DNA of 64,000 bases, from the NCBI GenBank assembly GCA_963920665.1, contig OY987266.1:26400248-26464247 (forward strand). Direction: 5' to 3'. This DNA comes from Straminergon stramineum (Eukaryota; Streptophyta; Bryopsida; Hypnales; Calliergonaceae). Shown here piece by piece: positions 13,601 to 25,195 of the stretch (within the stretch, counting starts at the first letter, position 1; each line of letters starts with the position of its first letter). Made by a program: the position numbers and the translations under genes. A model generated the notes under the pieces. That model was not told the origin of the DNA and made no database searches. It saw nothing but the letters and a program-made list of their open reading frames with translations.

Positions 13601-14700
13601 CATGATTCCACCACACCATGAACACAAAGATGGCCACACATATGTAGCATCTATAGATACTTAGAGAATGGAGACTATGGTTGCACTGGTTCACGATTTA
13701 CTACAAGATTCACCACTAAAATCACATTCTATTTATTTCTTGTATGTTTTAGTATGCAATTCTAATAACAACTTGTAGTCACACTAAAACACCTCATACA
13801 CATTTACTAACACACTCTTGTTTGTTTGGTAGGCATGGGCACACATGAGGCATGACTTCCTCATATTCAAGCATATCCATTTGCTTGCAGTTGGTTGTAT
13901 TTGATTCTTCGAATACAATATCACCATGCCTTAAACGTTACTATGTCAATAAACAGAGGTCTATACAGTAATGTACAAATGTTGGGAGCTACTGCTTATA
14001 ATGTGTTATATGACTTTCTTGGCAATATTGAGGCAACACCATGAGCTGTATGGGAAGTAGCATACTCCAGTTCGATAGATTAAGTATATCACGGACTGCT
14101 TGGTCTATACGCTGTAGGAGAATCCATGAGGATCCCGCCCTCCCTCCCGGTCAGTTTAAACATTGAGCTACACGATCAAGTGGATTAGCTGCACTGGATC
14201 TTGAATCAAGAAACAAAACCCTAATCCGTCCGGTCAATATTGTGTGGCCCGATTGACGGAAATGCACCTGCTCAAGTAATGTAGCAAAATGACGTGTATG
14301 AATAAAACACCATGTGCCTTGATTGACAGAACTTGCTCAGAAATGAGGTGACAAGTCAAAAGTCTTCTCTCTCTCTAAACTCTAAGAGTACAATTTCATG
14401 AATTAAAATTTACAACTATATAACTCTCACATGGTACAGTAGGTTGAAGATTCCTACATGCAGCAGCATTTATCTCACACCCGGTTGCCAGGCAAATCAG
14501 TCCGACCTCTCATCATCCGAGACCGAGCTGTAGTCTCCCGAAAATGACTGCATTGAGACTCCGAAACTTTTGGTACATACAAGACCAAGTAAGATGGCAA
14601 TGGCTATATCAGGACGTGAAAATTCTGACGAAAATAATACTGACGACTAATACAGGACTACAATAGAAGAAGAAAACAGGTGGAAGCAGGCAGACAGGGC
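10681..14700. other. Intergenic AT-rich DNA with a weak decayed coding trace
   Basis: No intact gene is visible. On the minus strand around 11300-11640 a stop-ridden frame has protein-like composition and may be a remnant of a retroelement or gene, but I cannot identify it. A dispersed repeat occupies about 12310-12690 (listed separately). The part near 14100-14700 becomes less AT-rich and probably includes the 3' UTR of the fibrillin gene. Confidence 0.4.
12310..12690. repeat. Dispersed MITE-like repeat, copy 1 (hAT-like ends)
   Basis: The stretch shares long similarity with 51900-52215, including GGATAGAAAATCAAAT / GGATGGAAAATCAAAT, a TTTATCAT(A/G)TTA segment and a GAGAATTTTAT segment. Its ends read AGGTTGTCA... 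and ...TGACAACCCT, an inverted terminal motif resembling hAT-type ends. Repeated CATGATG/CATCATG words near both ends add subterminal symmetry. An 8-bp target duplication was not clear. Confidence 0.5.
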
Positions 14701-14711
14701 TCCCAAGGGAA

Positions 14712-16302
14712 TTAGCTGGCGGGTGCTGGAGTCCAATCGTAAGGCGCTCGATCCACCACAAGGTAATCCCCGCGGATGTCCTTCGCCACCCGAATGCTCT
14801 CGTCCAGATATATAGACTCAAACCTGCAACACAGCAACATCCACAGTAGTAAGGTAACTACACCTAACATTGTCCGAAAAATCATTTGAGAACGGTTCAT
14901 ACTATTAAGCTTCTGTTGGATTTTCTCGGGAGCCAAAAAAAGGAAAAAGGAGTCTAGATTCTCTTAGCAAGCATTTATTGGACATTGTATGAATAAACTA
15001 TGAATGTTCAAAGTGTTGAAAACAGGTGTATCCAAATCGACCTAAAGGTCCCATGAATAGAGGCTGTACATAGTAGTCAAGAATCTGAATTCTGTGTACA
15101 GATTCCATCCAACACCATAACCTAATACCCAACGAGTAGGCGAAAAGTTAACTTACCAGCCTTTTCCAAAAGGCGGAACTGCAAATCTCCGTCCGTTCAC
15201 GAAGAGTGCTGCCCTGATGAACCTGCCATTGTGGCCCAATCCACGCTGGGATCCATTAATGAACATATGAACACAGTCCCAGATGTCTTGTTAACGCCCC
15301 ACATGGACGCAGAATCATGTTGCACTTTGCATCCAGAAGCAGGAAGCAAGCAAGGCCGGCGAAGTGAACCTGAAATTCACACGCTGGGAAGACACGACCT
15401 CAATCGTCGAGTCCACCACAAACGAGCCGGAGGGTGGAAATGTAATGACATTGTTTAGGGTTCCTCTCTGCACATCGATTACCTGCGGAGGCACAACGAT
15501 AACAACGATAAGAACAGTACTAACACTATGGAGTAACCCATTCTCGTTACTACGTCTTCCTCAGCTAACCCCGCAAGAGATCACAGCACGTCAATTTCTC
15601 AATGCCTCAATCTAAACGAGTCGGAGGGTGGAAATGCAACGACATTGTTAAGGGTTTCCATCTGCACGTTGATCACCTGCAGAGGAACAACAATAACAAC
15701 GATAATAACAATACTAAAACTAAGGAGTATCCCATTCTCGTAACGACAGACGATAGCACGCCAATTCCTTAATGCCTCAACCATGAGCACACTAAACAGT
15801 AACTTAGGTTAGACTCGCAGTTGTTGCAGTTTGCGTGGCAGGGAGATTGCAGCATTGATAGGAATTGAAGGATTGATGGGAGTTGAAGCATTGATAGGAA
15901 TTGCAGAAGGAATTGCACGCCTACCTGCAAAATGTCACCCGCTTGAGTGCCCAACAGTGGTGCTTTCTCCACGATGAACAACTGTTCTTTCTCCGTGGTC
16001 CACAGCATTCGCCAAGTGCCGCTCAACCTCGCGTCCGTGGTGATCTGCTCGCTGCACTCCACTCCCAGCGCCTCGATGGCCTTCACAATCTGCGCCCGCT
16101 TGCTTCCCTGTTGCTGCGTCTTCAGGCCGCGCTCTTCCGTCGCGATGAGACCCAGTAAGTCGTCGCGGGCAAGCCTGGTTTGAGCCTGGCGCGACTCAGA
16201 AGAAGAACTAACACGGCAGACAGTAAAGGTGGAAAGTTTCTGTTTCATGGCAGGTGGGCGGCACAGGAGCTCGGCACAACAGAAAGAAGTAGCGAGTACC
16301 AT
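14712..16302 (-). CDS. FBN5: Plastid fibrillin 5 (PAP/fibrillin family)
   Basis: Four minus-strand exons, 16302-15925, 15482-15370, 15222-15157 and 14823-14712, splice with GT-AG borders into 222 residues. The start is the first ATG before a Ser/Thr/Arg-rich, chloroplast transit-like N-terminus. The mature part has the fibrillin blocks in order: LSGTWRMLWTTEKEQLF, the AGDILQVIDVQRG junction, NNVITFPPSGSFVV, QRVNFRF, PPFGKGWFESIYLDE and RVAKDIRGDYLVVDRAPYDW. The last block is diagnostic of fibrillin 5. In Arabidopsis, FBN5 is a stromal protein that binds solanesyl diphosphate synthases and supports plastoquinone-9 synthesis; that role is carried over by homology. The protein is somewhat shorter than the Arabidopsis one. 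Intron 1 contains a truncated duplicate of exon 2. The start is unusual only in its short 5' distance to other upstream frames. Confidence 0.92.
15395..15790 (-). repeat. Tandem duplication of FBN5 exon 2 with a truncated second copy
   Basis: Unit A (about 15395-15614) holds the real exon 2 and upstream intron sequence. Unit B (about 15603-15790) repeats the same order: the exon part encoding a V-I-(D/N)-V-Q start and the L-N-N-V motif, a CTGCAG acceptor, a GTTATTGTTATCGTTGTT-type AAC/ACG-rich run, and an AATGCCTCAA block. In unit B the exon copy stops at the Pro-Pro-Ser-Asp-Ser-Phe point and runs into TGA within a few codons. If used it would be a premature-termination exon. Confidence 0.8.
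15835..15912 (-). repeat. Short tandem repeat of about 20 bp in FBN5 intron 1
   Basis: Three to four imperfect copies of GCATTGATAGGAATTGAAG follow one another, just intronic to the exon 1 donor at 15923-15924. The array is AG/T-rich and does not belong to the coding sequence. Confidence 0.7.
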
Positions 16303-16867
16303 AGCTATGGACGACGGGAGAGTTGTGAGTCTCCAGCTCTGTGCAGAACGACAGTCTTGTGAATTAGGGTTTTGTTTTTTTGAGCGATTCCTAGGGGGGT
16401 TGCTGATGTTGATTGGTTCCTATGATTTCTTTGCCGCATTCTGCTCCACCTGGTCCTTTAACACCATGCCTAGCTCACTTGCTCCAGATCCAAGCCCTTC
16501 GCCTAGCTTTTTGCTCCACAATTAGGGTTTTCTCCTCCCACTAGCCAGATCAAACATCATGTTTGTTCAGTCAATTTCTTGCTCAAGGTACATGACGAGA
16601 CTATATCCTAGGCGAGTAATGCACGGATGGTTGCAACGCACTTTGAGTGGAGGATTCTGGGAAGCTGGACTTTCGAAGTGGCCTAGGCGGGCAGAACCGG
16701 GTAACTTAAGTGGTGGCGATGTCTTTTTCGATTGATTGTCTAAAAGTAATAGTACTGTTTAATTTGATATTTGTTCATTCTATGCTTGCTGTATATTCTA
16801 TGATTGTTAGTGCATGGTGAGTACTGTACTTCACGGGGTGTGATGTAAGAGCATCGCCACTGTTGCC
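16303..16867. other. Upstream region of FBN5
   Basis: The first about 250 bp keep the composition of the gene and probably contain the FBN5 promoter and 5' UTR. Short frames here overlap the gene antisense or are spurious. A possible transposon terminus starts at 16849. Confidence 0.4.
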
Positions 16868-17922
16868 CAGTATAGTGGGTACACCCAAAATTGCGCCGTG
16901 CCTTAAATTGCACTCTAGAATAAGCCCTGAAATGGTTCAAACACCTATTGAAAATCGACAAAGAGTGAGAAATGGCGGCTTTGGATTAAGTCAGTGCTAT
17001 TATAGCTCACCACAAATTATAATAAAGTGTTTCATTAAGAGTGTTTAGTTGACGGCTGAAGGATTACAGAGAAATGAGAAGACAAGTATAGGGAACATTA
17101 AAATTGTTTTCAATCTTCTCAATTATGATTTAAGAGAATTGTACAACATTTTAATATGCTTTATGGATTTAGTTTGAAGCACAAATGGCGCTGTTCATTA
17201 TGTAGACGAAAACTACATAAAAATATGTACGTTGCGCTTTTACTTTTTAGGGCTCAATGTGCAACCCTCAAAAGGGAACCAATCACATCCAAATAAACTT
17301 AAGTGTAAGCAAATTGGTACATCACAAAGAAAGAGCTTAGAGTGATAGAGAGTGTAGCTGTTGAACAAAACATGTTGTCTACATTTTTCAATAGCAAACT
17401 TCTATAGATCAAATCTAGAGATATGAAAGAACATGCAGTCAAATTGAGTGTAGAGGAACATGATTTGCATTTGAAAACAATGAGCGCAAGTGAGGATGAG
17501 GACGTTCAATTCCTAGGGAGAGGCATTCCTTCACACCCCAAGGCAGCAATAGGAGGAATTGACTTAGTAGCAACAATCCAAGCAAGGGATGCAGTGGATT
17601 AAGTTCATGAGTTGCAGGTGCTTTGGTCGAAATCTATTGTGGACAAAGGTAGAGAGATGTAGTCATTTCGAGCATTTAGAGAAGGAAATTCTGAACTTCT
17701 GCCTAAGATAGAGCGATCGCAAATGATTAACGACATAGGAGTCCACTCGAGTGATATGGAAGGAAAGAAAGAACATAGTAGTCATGGCAACTTACACATG
17801 GCTCAAGTTCCATTAGGACAGAGGCAACTACATGCACATGAGAAGTTGAAGGAGCCTTTGAAACTTTGGCAGCTACAAGACAGCCAAAGAGTGGATGTCC
17901 AAAAAGAGAGAAAAGGACACAT

Positions 17923-19920
17923 ATGGAGGAAGCACGCAACAAACTAGCAAGTGAGGAGTCGACCCAACTCCCAAAGTTTGACGGTATGCCTTCTAAAGTA
18001 CGAGCCAAGAAGAAACTCAAGAAGAATGGTAATTGGACTGACTTTCAATTCAAAGCAGCAATGAGATCAGTAGATAGAGGAGCCAGAGTGTGCTTAGCAG
18101 CTCATTACTATGGCATTCCAAGAACTAGCTTAAGAGGTCATGTACATGGCAGAACTCTATCTAGAAAAAGAGGTCGATCCACTATACTAACATCTGATGA
18201 AGAACAAGAACTTGTGAAGTACCTAGTGGATATGGCCAATAGAGGTTTCCCTCTAACTTGGTTGACACTTAGAATCAAGGTAGCAATGATGACACAACAT
18301 CGCCCTACCCCTTTCAAAGATGGCATTCCAAGCAATGGATGGGTTAAGTGGTTCAAAAAACGACATCCAGACATCTCACTACGGAAGGCTCAGCCATTAG
18401 AGGTTGCTAGAGCTAAGGGGCTTTGTCCAAATAATGTGGCTACATTCTACAACAACCTCAAGATGCTCTATGAGGAAAACAAGTATGAAGATACCCACAT
18501 ATGGAATGCTGACGAGAGTGGAGCACAAGCAGGCAAGAGTGGAGGAGCAAGAGTTTTAGCCCAAGCAGGAGTGAGAAATGTACACATCATCACACCAAAC
18601 TCACGAGAACATTTGATAGCACTCTCGTGTATCAATGCAACAGGTGATAGCATTCCAAATTACTATGTTTTTAAAGGAAAAAAATATCAAAATGCTCACA
18701 TTGCCAAATGTGAGGAAGGCGCTCGAATGGGGATGCAAGAGAATGCGTGGATGACATCTTTTTTGTTTGAAAGGTGGATTGATCATTTCGTGGAAAACCT
18801 AGAGAAGAGAGGAGGTGTGTCACCATCAAATCGTCATCTTCTTATAGTTGACGGACACAATTCTCATGTGACCATACAAGTCATTGAGAAATGTCGATCT
18901 GTGGGTATAGATTTATTCACTCTTCCTTCCCATACCTCACATGCATTGCAACCTTTAGATGTTAGTTGCTTCAAAACTTTCAAACTGGCTTTCCGCATCT
19001 ATAGAGACATTTGGACTATGCATAATAGAGGAAAAAAAGTGACAAAAGTTCTCCTAGCTGAATGGGTCTCCAACTCTTTAAGAAGAGCATTGACTGCTAC
19101 AAACATCAAGAGTGGATTTCAAGCAGCTGGCATTTTCCCTTTGAACACTCAAGCCATGGATAGCAAATTCAGACCATCTGAACTACTTGTAGATGCTAAA
19201 GATGAAGACGAAGAGGAGCAAGACTATGAAGACCTCATGCAAGAAGTTTTAGAAGAGCCCCAACGTACTATGGAGGAACCTCAATGTATTGACTATGACC
19301 CAGAAGGTTCTATTGCAAACGATGCCTTTAGGGTTGGCCAAAGTGACCAACAATCAAGCCAGGAATACAACACCAATGAAATAGACAAGCCTTCTAAAGT
19401 CTCTACAGTAACCACACAACCATCAAGGAAGCAGAAGCTGCAACCTTACATAAATTATTCTATGTCATTGTTACTAACGGATGACAACCATATTCAAATG
19501 TTGAAAGACTTGCAAGAGAAACGTGAGGCTGCAACTAGAGACTTTGAGGTGAAATGACAAGAAGGTGAAGCTAGGAAGAAGGAGAGGGAAACATTGAAGA
19601 GGAAAAAAGTAGCTGAGCAAAAAGAAAAGGATGAAGAAAGGGCAAATGAGAAAAGGTTGAAGGCATACTATGATCATCAAAAAAGCCTAGGATGGGGAAA
19701 CAATCTACAGAAGCTGCTAAAAAGTGGAAGACCTTTGCCCCCATCATTGTATCAAGCTCCTTATTATGGGAAGGTGCCTCCTCTTTGCATTTGGAACCAG
19801 AGAGTGGCAAGCTTAAGATTGAAATTCAAAAGGGAAGGAAAAGACCCTAGATGTGTTATCCCATCAAGTACTATCCCATGGGCTAGAGCAACATATTCTG
19901 GTTATGCACCTGTTCTGTAA
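17923..19920 (+). pseudogene. Pogo/Tigger-type (CENP-B/DDE_1) transposase interrupted by one TGA
   Basis: Starting at the first ATG, the frame runs 544 codons to TGA at 19555-19557. It then continues in the same frame, with a lysine/glutamate-rich coiled-coil-like tail, to the stop at 19918-19920. Domains in order: a basic N-terminus; a psq-type helix-turn-helix (about 35-85); a CENP-B/Tc5 DNA-binding domain around a WVKWFKKRHPD motif (about 100-170); and a DDE_1 catalytic domain. The catalytic acidic residues are visible as Asp197 in WNADESG, Asp310 in LLIVDGHNSH and Asp346 in LQPLDVSCF (D-35-D spacing). The TGA may be a nonsense mutation or the true end, since all catalytic residues precede it. 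Because the downstream 100-plus codons stay open and compositionally continuous, I favour a recent nonsense mutation. Such genes are common in animals and fungi but less often described in plants. Confidence 0.85.
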
Positions 19921-22900
19921 AGGACTCCTCTCAACACTTCTATTAGAGAGATTCTATTGTTGTTGCCAATGCTGATATTGTCATTGGTACTCTCCATCAC
20001 AGTTGCTACTTCTACTCCAGCTTGACGTTGATGGTACTACAACACCTGCAACATGTTGTTCATAATCTTGTCCACTGTAAGTTTTCAAAGCCTTTCCAGT
20101 AGTAAAATATCTAGATATATAGGAATTATAATGCACAAGATATAGAAGTTTTGTCAATGTCTAATTTTTGTACAAAGATCAATCTATCATGTATATGATA
20201 TGCAATACATGTACCGGAATGGAGGAACAACGCAAAAGTAATGTACTTATACTAAATAGAAGGTAGACTTGTTAGATCAGTGCTTTTCAGTGTTTTCAGG
20301 GAGATAACACTGAGAAACGTAAACAATAACCTTGTCAACTTATAAAGTATAGTACTTTTTGTAAATGTTGCAAAACCTATGTTTGCATTTCTTTGGTTCT
20401 CATCCTAGACTTCATTATTTTTTTCATTGCCATCTACCCTATTGTAAGTACAATGAGCACAAGCAACAATGGCATAGTAATTAGTCATAGAAAGTTAGAA
20501 ATAATTTAAATAATGAGATCAAAGAAAATGTGCATGCATCCAAAGGAAGAAGAACATGATAAAAAGGAAGGTGAACAACATTGCTAAGAAGCCATTAAAT
20601 GTGATAATAAACCATCCACATAACAATAAGAGAAAATCTAGCATTGCAAATGGATAATCTTGAAAACATCTAACAATATGCAACAAACAATTTTCAATGA
20701 CGAATATTAATTATTGTATTATTTGAAGGAAATGATGTCAATCATTTTCTACAATCTGCACCATAGGTGCCTTCACGCTTGGAGTAGGGCAGCGTATCGT
20801 TAATGTAAAGCAAGATCCTCAAATATGCTTCTTACAAACTGTGCTACACGTTGGCAACATTGTATGATCTTTCCTGCAATATACCCATCCACGGCACTTG
20901 TTTGAGTAGAACTTCTATATGCAAAAAGCGATCGCTGCCACTAAGGAGAAGGCAATAGAATTCGATGAAGCTCAAAGGTCTTCCTAGTCTCATGAATTCT
21001 ATGGCATGAATTTCACAAGTACAGTTGCTGATTGTTACTAAAGACTTACTCTACCAGTGATATAGCCCCACTAGCTGAACTTGCTCTTGGGGGGTCTTGT
21101 TTAGTAGAACAAGGTACAAAATCAGATAAAAAGGTAGTCTCTTTCCTCAACTCAATCATTCAAAAAATGCATCAAGTTTGTTTTGAAGATACACACATTA
21201 CATGAAGTATCACCTGTCATTACATATTTGAACCTTTCCACACTTTTAACATTCTAAGCTTGAAAATTGAGAAAATAGGAGGGACATTACTAATGAGTCC
21301 CCTTCTCAGATGGAATACAATACTATGCATTATATCATGTGTTGACAATTAATAGATCCTTTGAGTGAAAGAAGCAGAGATTTTATAGTTCAAGGAAAGA
21401 AAATAGACCATATGTTTGGAGGAAAATCATGGTTTCCTGTCAAATGAGCTTCCACAACAACAAGTCTGTGCACAAGCCATTTCGAAAGGATTAGTAGAGT
21501 AACCAGCGTCTTGCATTTTGACACACTAGCATACTAAAGGAAGAGGTAACAATCATGGATCACATATCTTCCATCAAGAGACGTTCACTGAAGATGCAGT
21601 TAACCATGTAGAACGACTTTGACTTATTACATGTATCTAAACACTAGATGTATTTGCTATCACTTCATTGCAATTCATTTCTAAATTCACATAGAGAAAT
21701 GTGAAGCATTGGAAATGACACTAGTATCACATTATTGTAGGCAAAGCCTGAAAAAATACTTGTATAGAGAATGCAACCTCTCTTTTGCCATAGAGTACAT
21801 AGACCCTAACCAGTTTATGACTTTTCCACGAAATTAATTGATGTATGGTGAACAGATATTACTTGTGTCCCTGGAATATGGACGAAATTCCAACATGAAC
21901 TCTAATGTGGATGTTGTGATGCTTCAACTGCTATCAAATTCCAGACCTCCATTATCAGTCAAGTTCTTTAGTTGGCTAGAGATGTCAGGAAAGTCGCCTT
22001 CATCATTGATTGACATACATTGAACTTTTGGCTTGTTGTAGGAAGTTTCCAAGGGCTGTAGCTAGGCAAGGATGGACTGGCTGCACCATAGTTCTGAATC
22101 AGAAAAAATCAAACAGCAACGTAACTTTTCTTGAAATTGAACAGTTGGGCACAATGTACTGCAATGAAGATATCTAGGCTATGTCTATGCTAATCCAACA
22201 TCTAATCATTATCTACTGGCCCTAATACTTTCAAGCAACACAAAAAAGTTCCAAAGAAGATGGTGGAATGCAAACTAAACCCTAAACTCACTCATCAGCA
22301 CTAATTTTTCACACTCAAGAGTGTCCTGAACCTCTAACACCAACACATACCTTGAAACTGAGGTGCAAACCTAAGCTTTATCTAGAAGCGAGACAAGGTG
22401 CAGACAATGGAGCTCTCTGTTGCTGGGCAAAAACGTAGTAATCGACTAGTTTTAATTGTCACAAAAATGCGGTAGAATGTGATGTGCATGTCAAATGAAG
22501 GTGATACTCTTGTATTGTCTCTTCTCCATCCAAGAAGCTGCAAAAGTATAGAAACAACAATGTCATTAGAGGAGCACACAAAATCCTTTTTAAGTTCTGC
22601 ATCCCTTACTGACAAAGAATAAAAAACCGCACTCACCGCCTAGAGAGATGAAGCCCAGCATCATTGAAGAAAACAGCGTCGCACAACTCTCAGTCATCAC
22701 AGCAGAAAACCTAGCAACGTGCACAAATACCCACAACCACAAGCTTCCAAACAAAAGAGTCTTCCACTTCAAACAAAAGAATAAGAACACAAATGGCACA
22801 CAGAAGTGCACGCCTACAAATCACCGTCTTGACATGCGGAGAGCTGCTCTGCAAATGAAACTCGAGAGGCAGGGGAGGGTTTAAGTGGTTAAGCATTTCA

Positions 22901-23490
22901 AATGCAATGTGTGTTAGTGCACCTAAGATGAAAAGAGCAGGTGCTATGGCTATGCTTTCAATTCCTATCATAGGATTCTTCTCATGGCTTAAAGTGACCA
23001 AATTCTCCAACGGTCCTCTTCCTGTTTTACTACATTGGTAGCTCCGTCAGTTCCATTAAAAGGATGGTAAGGAAGATTTTTGGGTATTCTTGTGGGCGGT
23101 TTTCCAACGAAGCTTTGGTACTTCTACCACATGTGCCAAGCTTCAAAGCTAACATAATGTAATGCTTTAAACCTCTAACAAACCTTTCCATTTGTAGTTG
23201 GTTAACAATATTGCATATTTTATTGAACTTTAGTAATATGATTTCAATGCCTTTTCTTTTACTTCTAACACTTTGGAAAGGGGAGTTTTCTAACTTTATT
23301 TCTCCATTTGAAGGCGGCCTATGAACTCTTTTAAGTACCCTACTTTCATAACTTCGTACCCCTACTGTGATCTCAAATTTGTGAGAATCTGAAAATCCAC
23401 TGTGCATTTCTTCATTTTGTACATGTCTCTTTGCTTTCTTCTTTTCATTATCATCTGTTGCACCTTCAAATTACCCATAGACCAACTTTT
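19921..23490. other. Non-coding AT-rich stretch downstream of the transposase
   Basis: No supported gene is visible. Short frames on both strands at 22380-23010 overlap one another and show no recognised motif. A small palindrome lies near 20288-20315 (CAGTGTT ... AACACTG). Confidence 0.4.
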
Positions 23491-23719
23491 GACGCTTTTA
23501 GGTGTACCCACCTTATATGGGCACGGCACGGCGGTTGCTGAACCCGGAAGCGATTTCACCCCCCCTATGGACTCAGTGACGGTGCAATTTTGGCCGGCCC
23601 ACTCAAATTCATCATTTGGCACAGCATCTTCTCGTGTCATTCATGATTATACTGCGCTACAATTTGAGAGTATCCTCGAGGATCAATTGTCAGCTTTTTG
23701 TCTTATCTACCTTATTGGG

Positions 23720-25195
23720 ATGGCGAGACGTTAAACACCCCATCAAGCTTTTCGCGCGGTCTGGGCCCCGCCTCATTCCAACTCCGTAGCTGCCCAGACA
23801 AACTTCACGGACTTGCCCATCAGTCATTGAGGCTCATACCTGGCTCAGGTCCTTCCCTCGCCCCGCTTTCAAAGGTCCTTCGCTGCCTTTCCATCACTAC
23901 ATCTTCCCGCCTTTCCCAAATTGGAATGTGCAAGTTCTTATGAACAATTTTGTTTCGTATCCCAAATTCTTTTGGTTGGCACACATGGTATTGTCACCAT
24001 GGCAGATGATCCATGTTTGGGAAAGCTTGAGCATCAGCCATACAAAAGATTGTGGTGTTCTAATTTTCTTCAATTGTTTCCATTCTTTTTTACGTATTCA
24101 ATTTTTTGAGTTTAATTGGCAGTTTCTGATGACATGTGATTTGGGAAACCTTGATTGAAGGTGCAGCATGTGAACTTGATGCCAGAAGAGCATCAAGAGA
24201 TGGTTGTAAAGAAGATGTGGTGAGAGTGCAGCAAAAGAATTTGCAACAGGGCTGGTGACTTTGGACCTTGAGAAGTGGGAGAGTTTGTTTACTAAAGTGT
24301 ATCCAAATTTGGAGCAACTGCTGGGCCACAAGAGCTTGTCCTTGGAAGATTATCTTGCACAACATGTCGATGCTTTCCAACATACTCAAAATTAATTGGA
24401 GAAGAGTATTATAATTGATTTGACCACCATTGTGAATTAAGTGATTCATCAAGTACACAAATGCTCAAAGACAATCAATAGGGTTCATTTTGGGGAAGAA
24501 GTTGGCAAGAAGTGCAAATGGACCTTTTTTTCTAAGATGACAAAGCTTCAATACTGTCTCAAGTACAATATATCTCCAATAATTTGATACTATTTAAGAA
24601 GAATAAGGCCTTAACCCGTAGGCAAAGGATTCTAGCCAAATCCAGATTGTAGAGGGCACTAAATTAAGATTATTAACTTGCTACAAATTGAAGCTGATGA
24701 GATGGACTAGCCAAATCATGGTGTGAGCAATTTTGATAATCCGCATAGCATTCTAGTACGACGTGTCAATATTGGCTAAAAACTTCTTCGGGAAGGGTGG
24801 AAATTAGAGGGTGACTGACTGAGTATTTATGTCTTTAGAAGAAAGAGAATGTAAATTCCATCAAAGGTTGTCACATTTGCATTGTTGATGGCCAATTCAC
24901 TATTGGAGTGTTAGATGGACTAGATCGACACTCCCCTCAAGTTTGGATTTCAAAAGCTGGAACAAGTTGTGGCAAGTTTGATAAACATACTCTGGATGGG
25001 AAAGGCGGGAAGATGCAATGACAGCAAGGCATCGAAGAACCTTTGAAAGCAAGGCGAGGGAAGGACCCGTGCTACGTATGAACCTCAACCACCGACGGGC
25101 AACTCCGTAAAGTTTGTTTGGGCAGCTACAGAGCTGGAATGAGGTGGGGCCCAGGCCGCGCGAAAAGCTTGATGGGGATGTTTAAAGTCTCACAT
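23720..25195. repeat. Composite bounded by GC-rich inverted repeats of about 220 bp
   Basis: Positions about 23720-23940 and about 24960-25195 are inverted copies. Shared words include ATCAAGCTTTTCGCGCGG, GGGCCCCDCCTCATTCCA, TGCCCADACAAACTT, GTCCTTCCCTCGCC, CTTTCAAAGGT and ATCTTCCCGCCTTTCCCA. The arms are far more GC-rich than the surrounding DNA. The outer end resembles a retroelement LTR edge next to a purine tract (CTTGATGGGG then TGTTTAA). It could be two inverted LTR or TRIM fragments, or a foldback element that captured the sequence between them. Confidence 0.65.
24156..24393 (+). pseudogene. Degenerate coding fragment inside the inverted-repeat composite
   Basis: One plus-strand frame reads open for about 78 codons with protein-like composition. 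It is Arg/Lys/Glu-rich at first and then contains a leucine-rich segment around LEKWESLF and LSLEDYLAQH. After its TAA the same frame stays mostly open for another 45 codons with one further stop. I recognise no family. Its place between inverted arms suggests captured or decayed transposon coding sequence. Confidence 0.35.

Larger units (their letters stand above)
16868..23517 (+). mobile_element. Candidate pogo/Tigger-like transposon around the DDD transposase
   Basis: The left end begins CAGTATAGTGGGTACACCCA at 16868. The best inverted partner is TTTTAGGTGTACCCACCTTA at 23496-23515. CAGT-type ends and a GTGGGTACACC core with a two-base indel are compatible with the pogo superfamily. The transposase lies about 1 kb inside the left end. 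The element would be 6.6 kb, long for this superfamily, and a clean TA target duplication is not visible at both ends. The right boundary is therefore doubtful; the true end may have been lost or displaced by later insertions. Confidence 0.35.

Noticed and set aside
15901..16525. Plus-strand frames opposite FBN5 exon 1 and its upstream region
   Set aside because: They are antisense shadows; the minus-strand frame has clear fibrillin motifs.
17723..17947. 74-codon frame overlapping the transposase start in another frame
   Set aside because: It is probably part of the transposon leader. There is no domain, and it ends just after the transposase ATG.
22590..23010. Hydrophobic minus-strand frames
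   Set aside because: They overlap plus-strand frames of similar size, show no conserved motif and begin at arbitrary positions in transposon territory.
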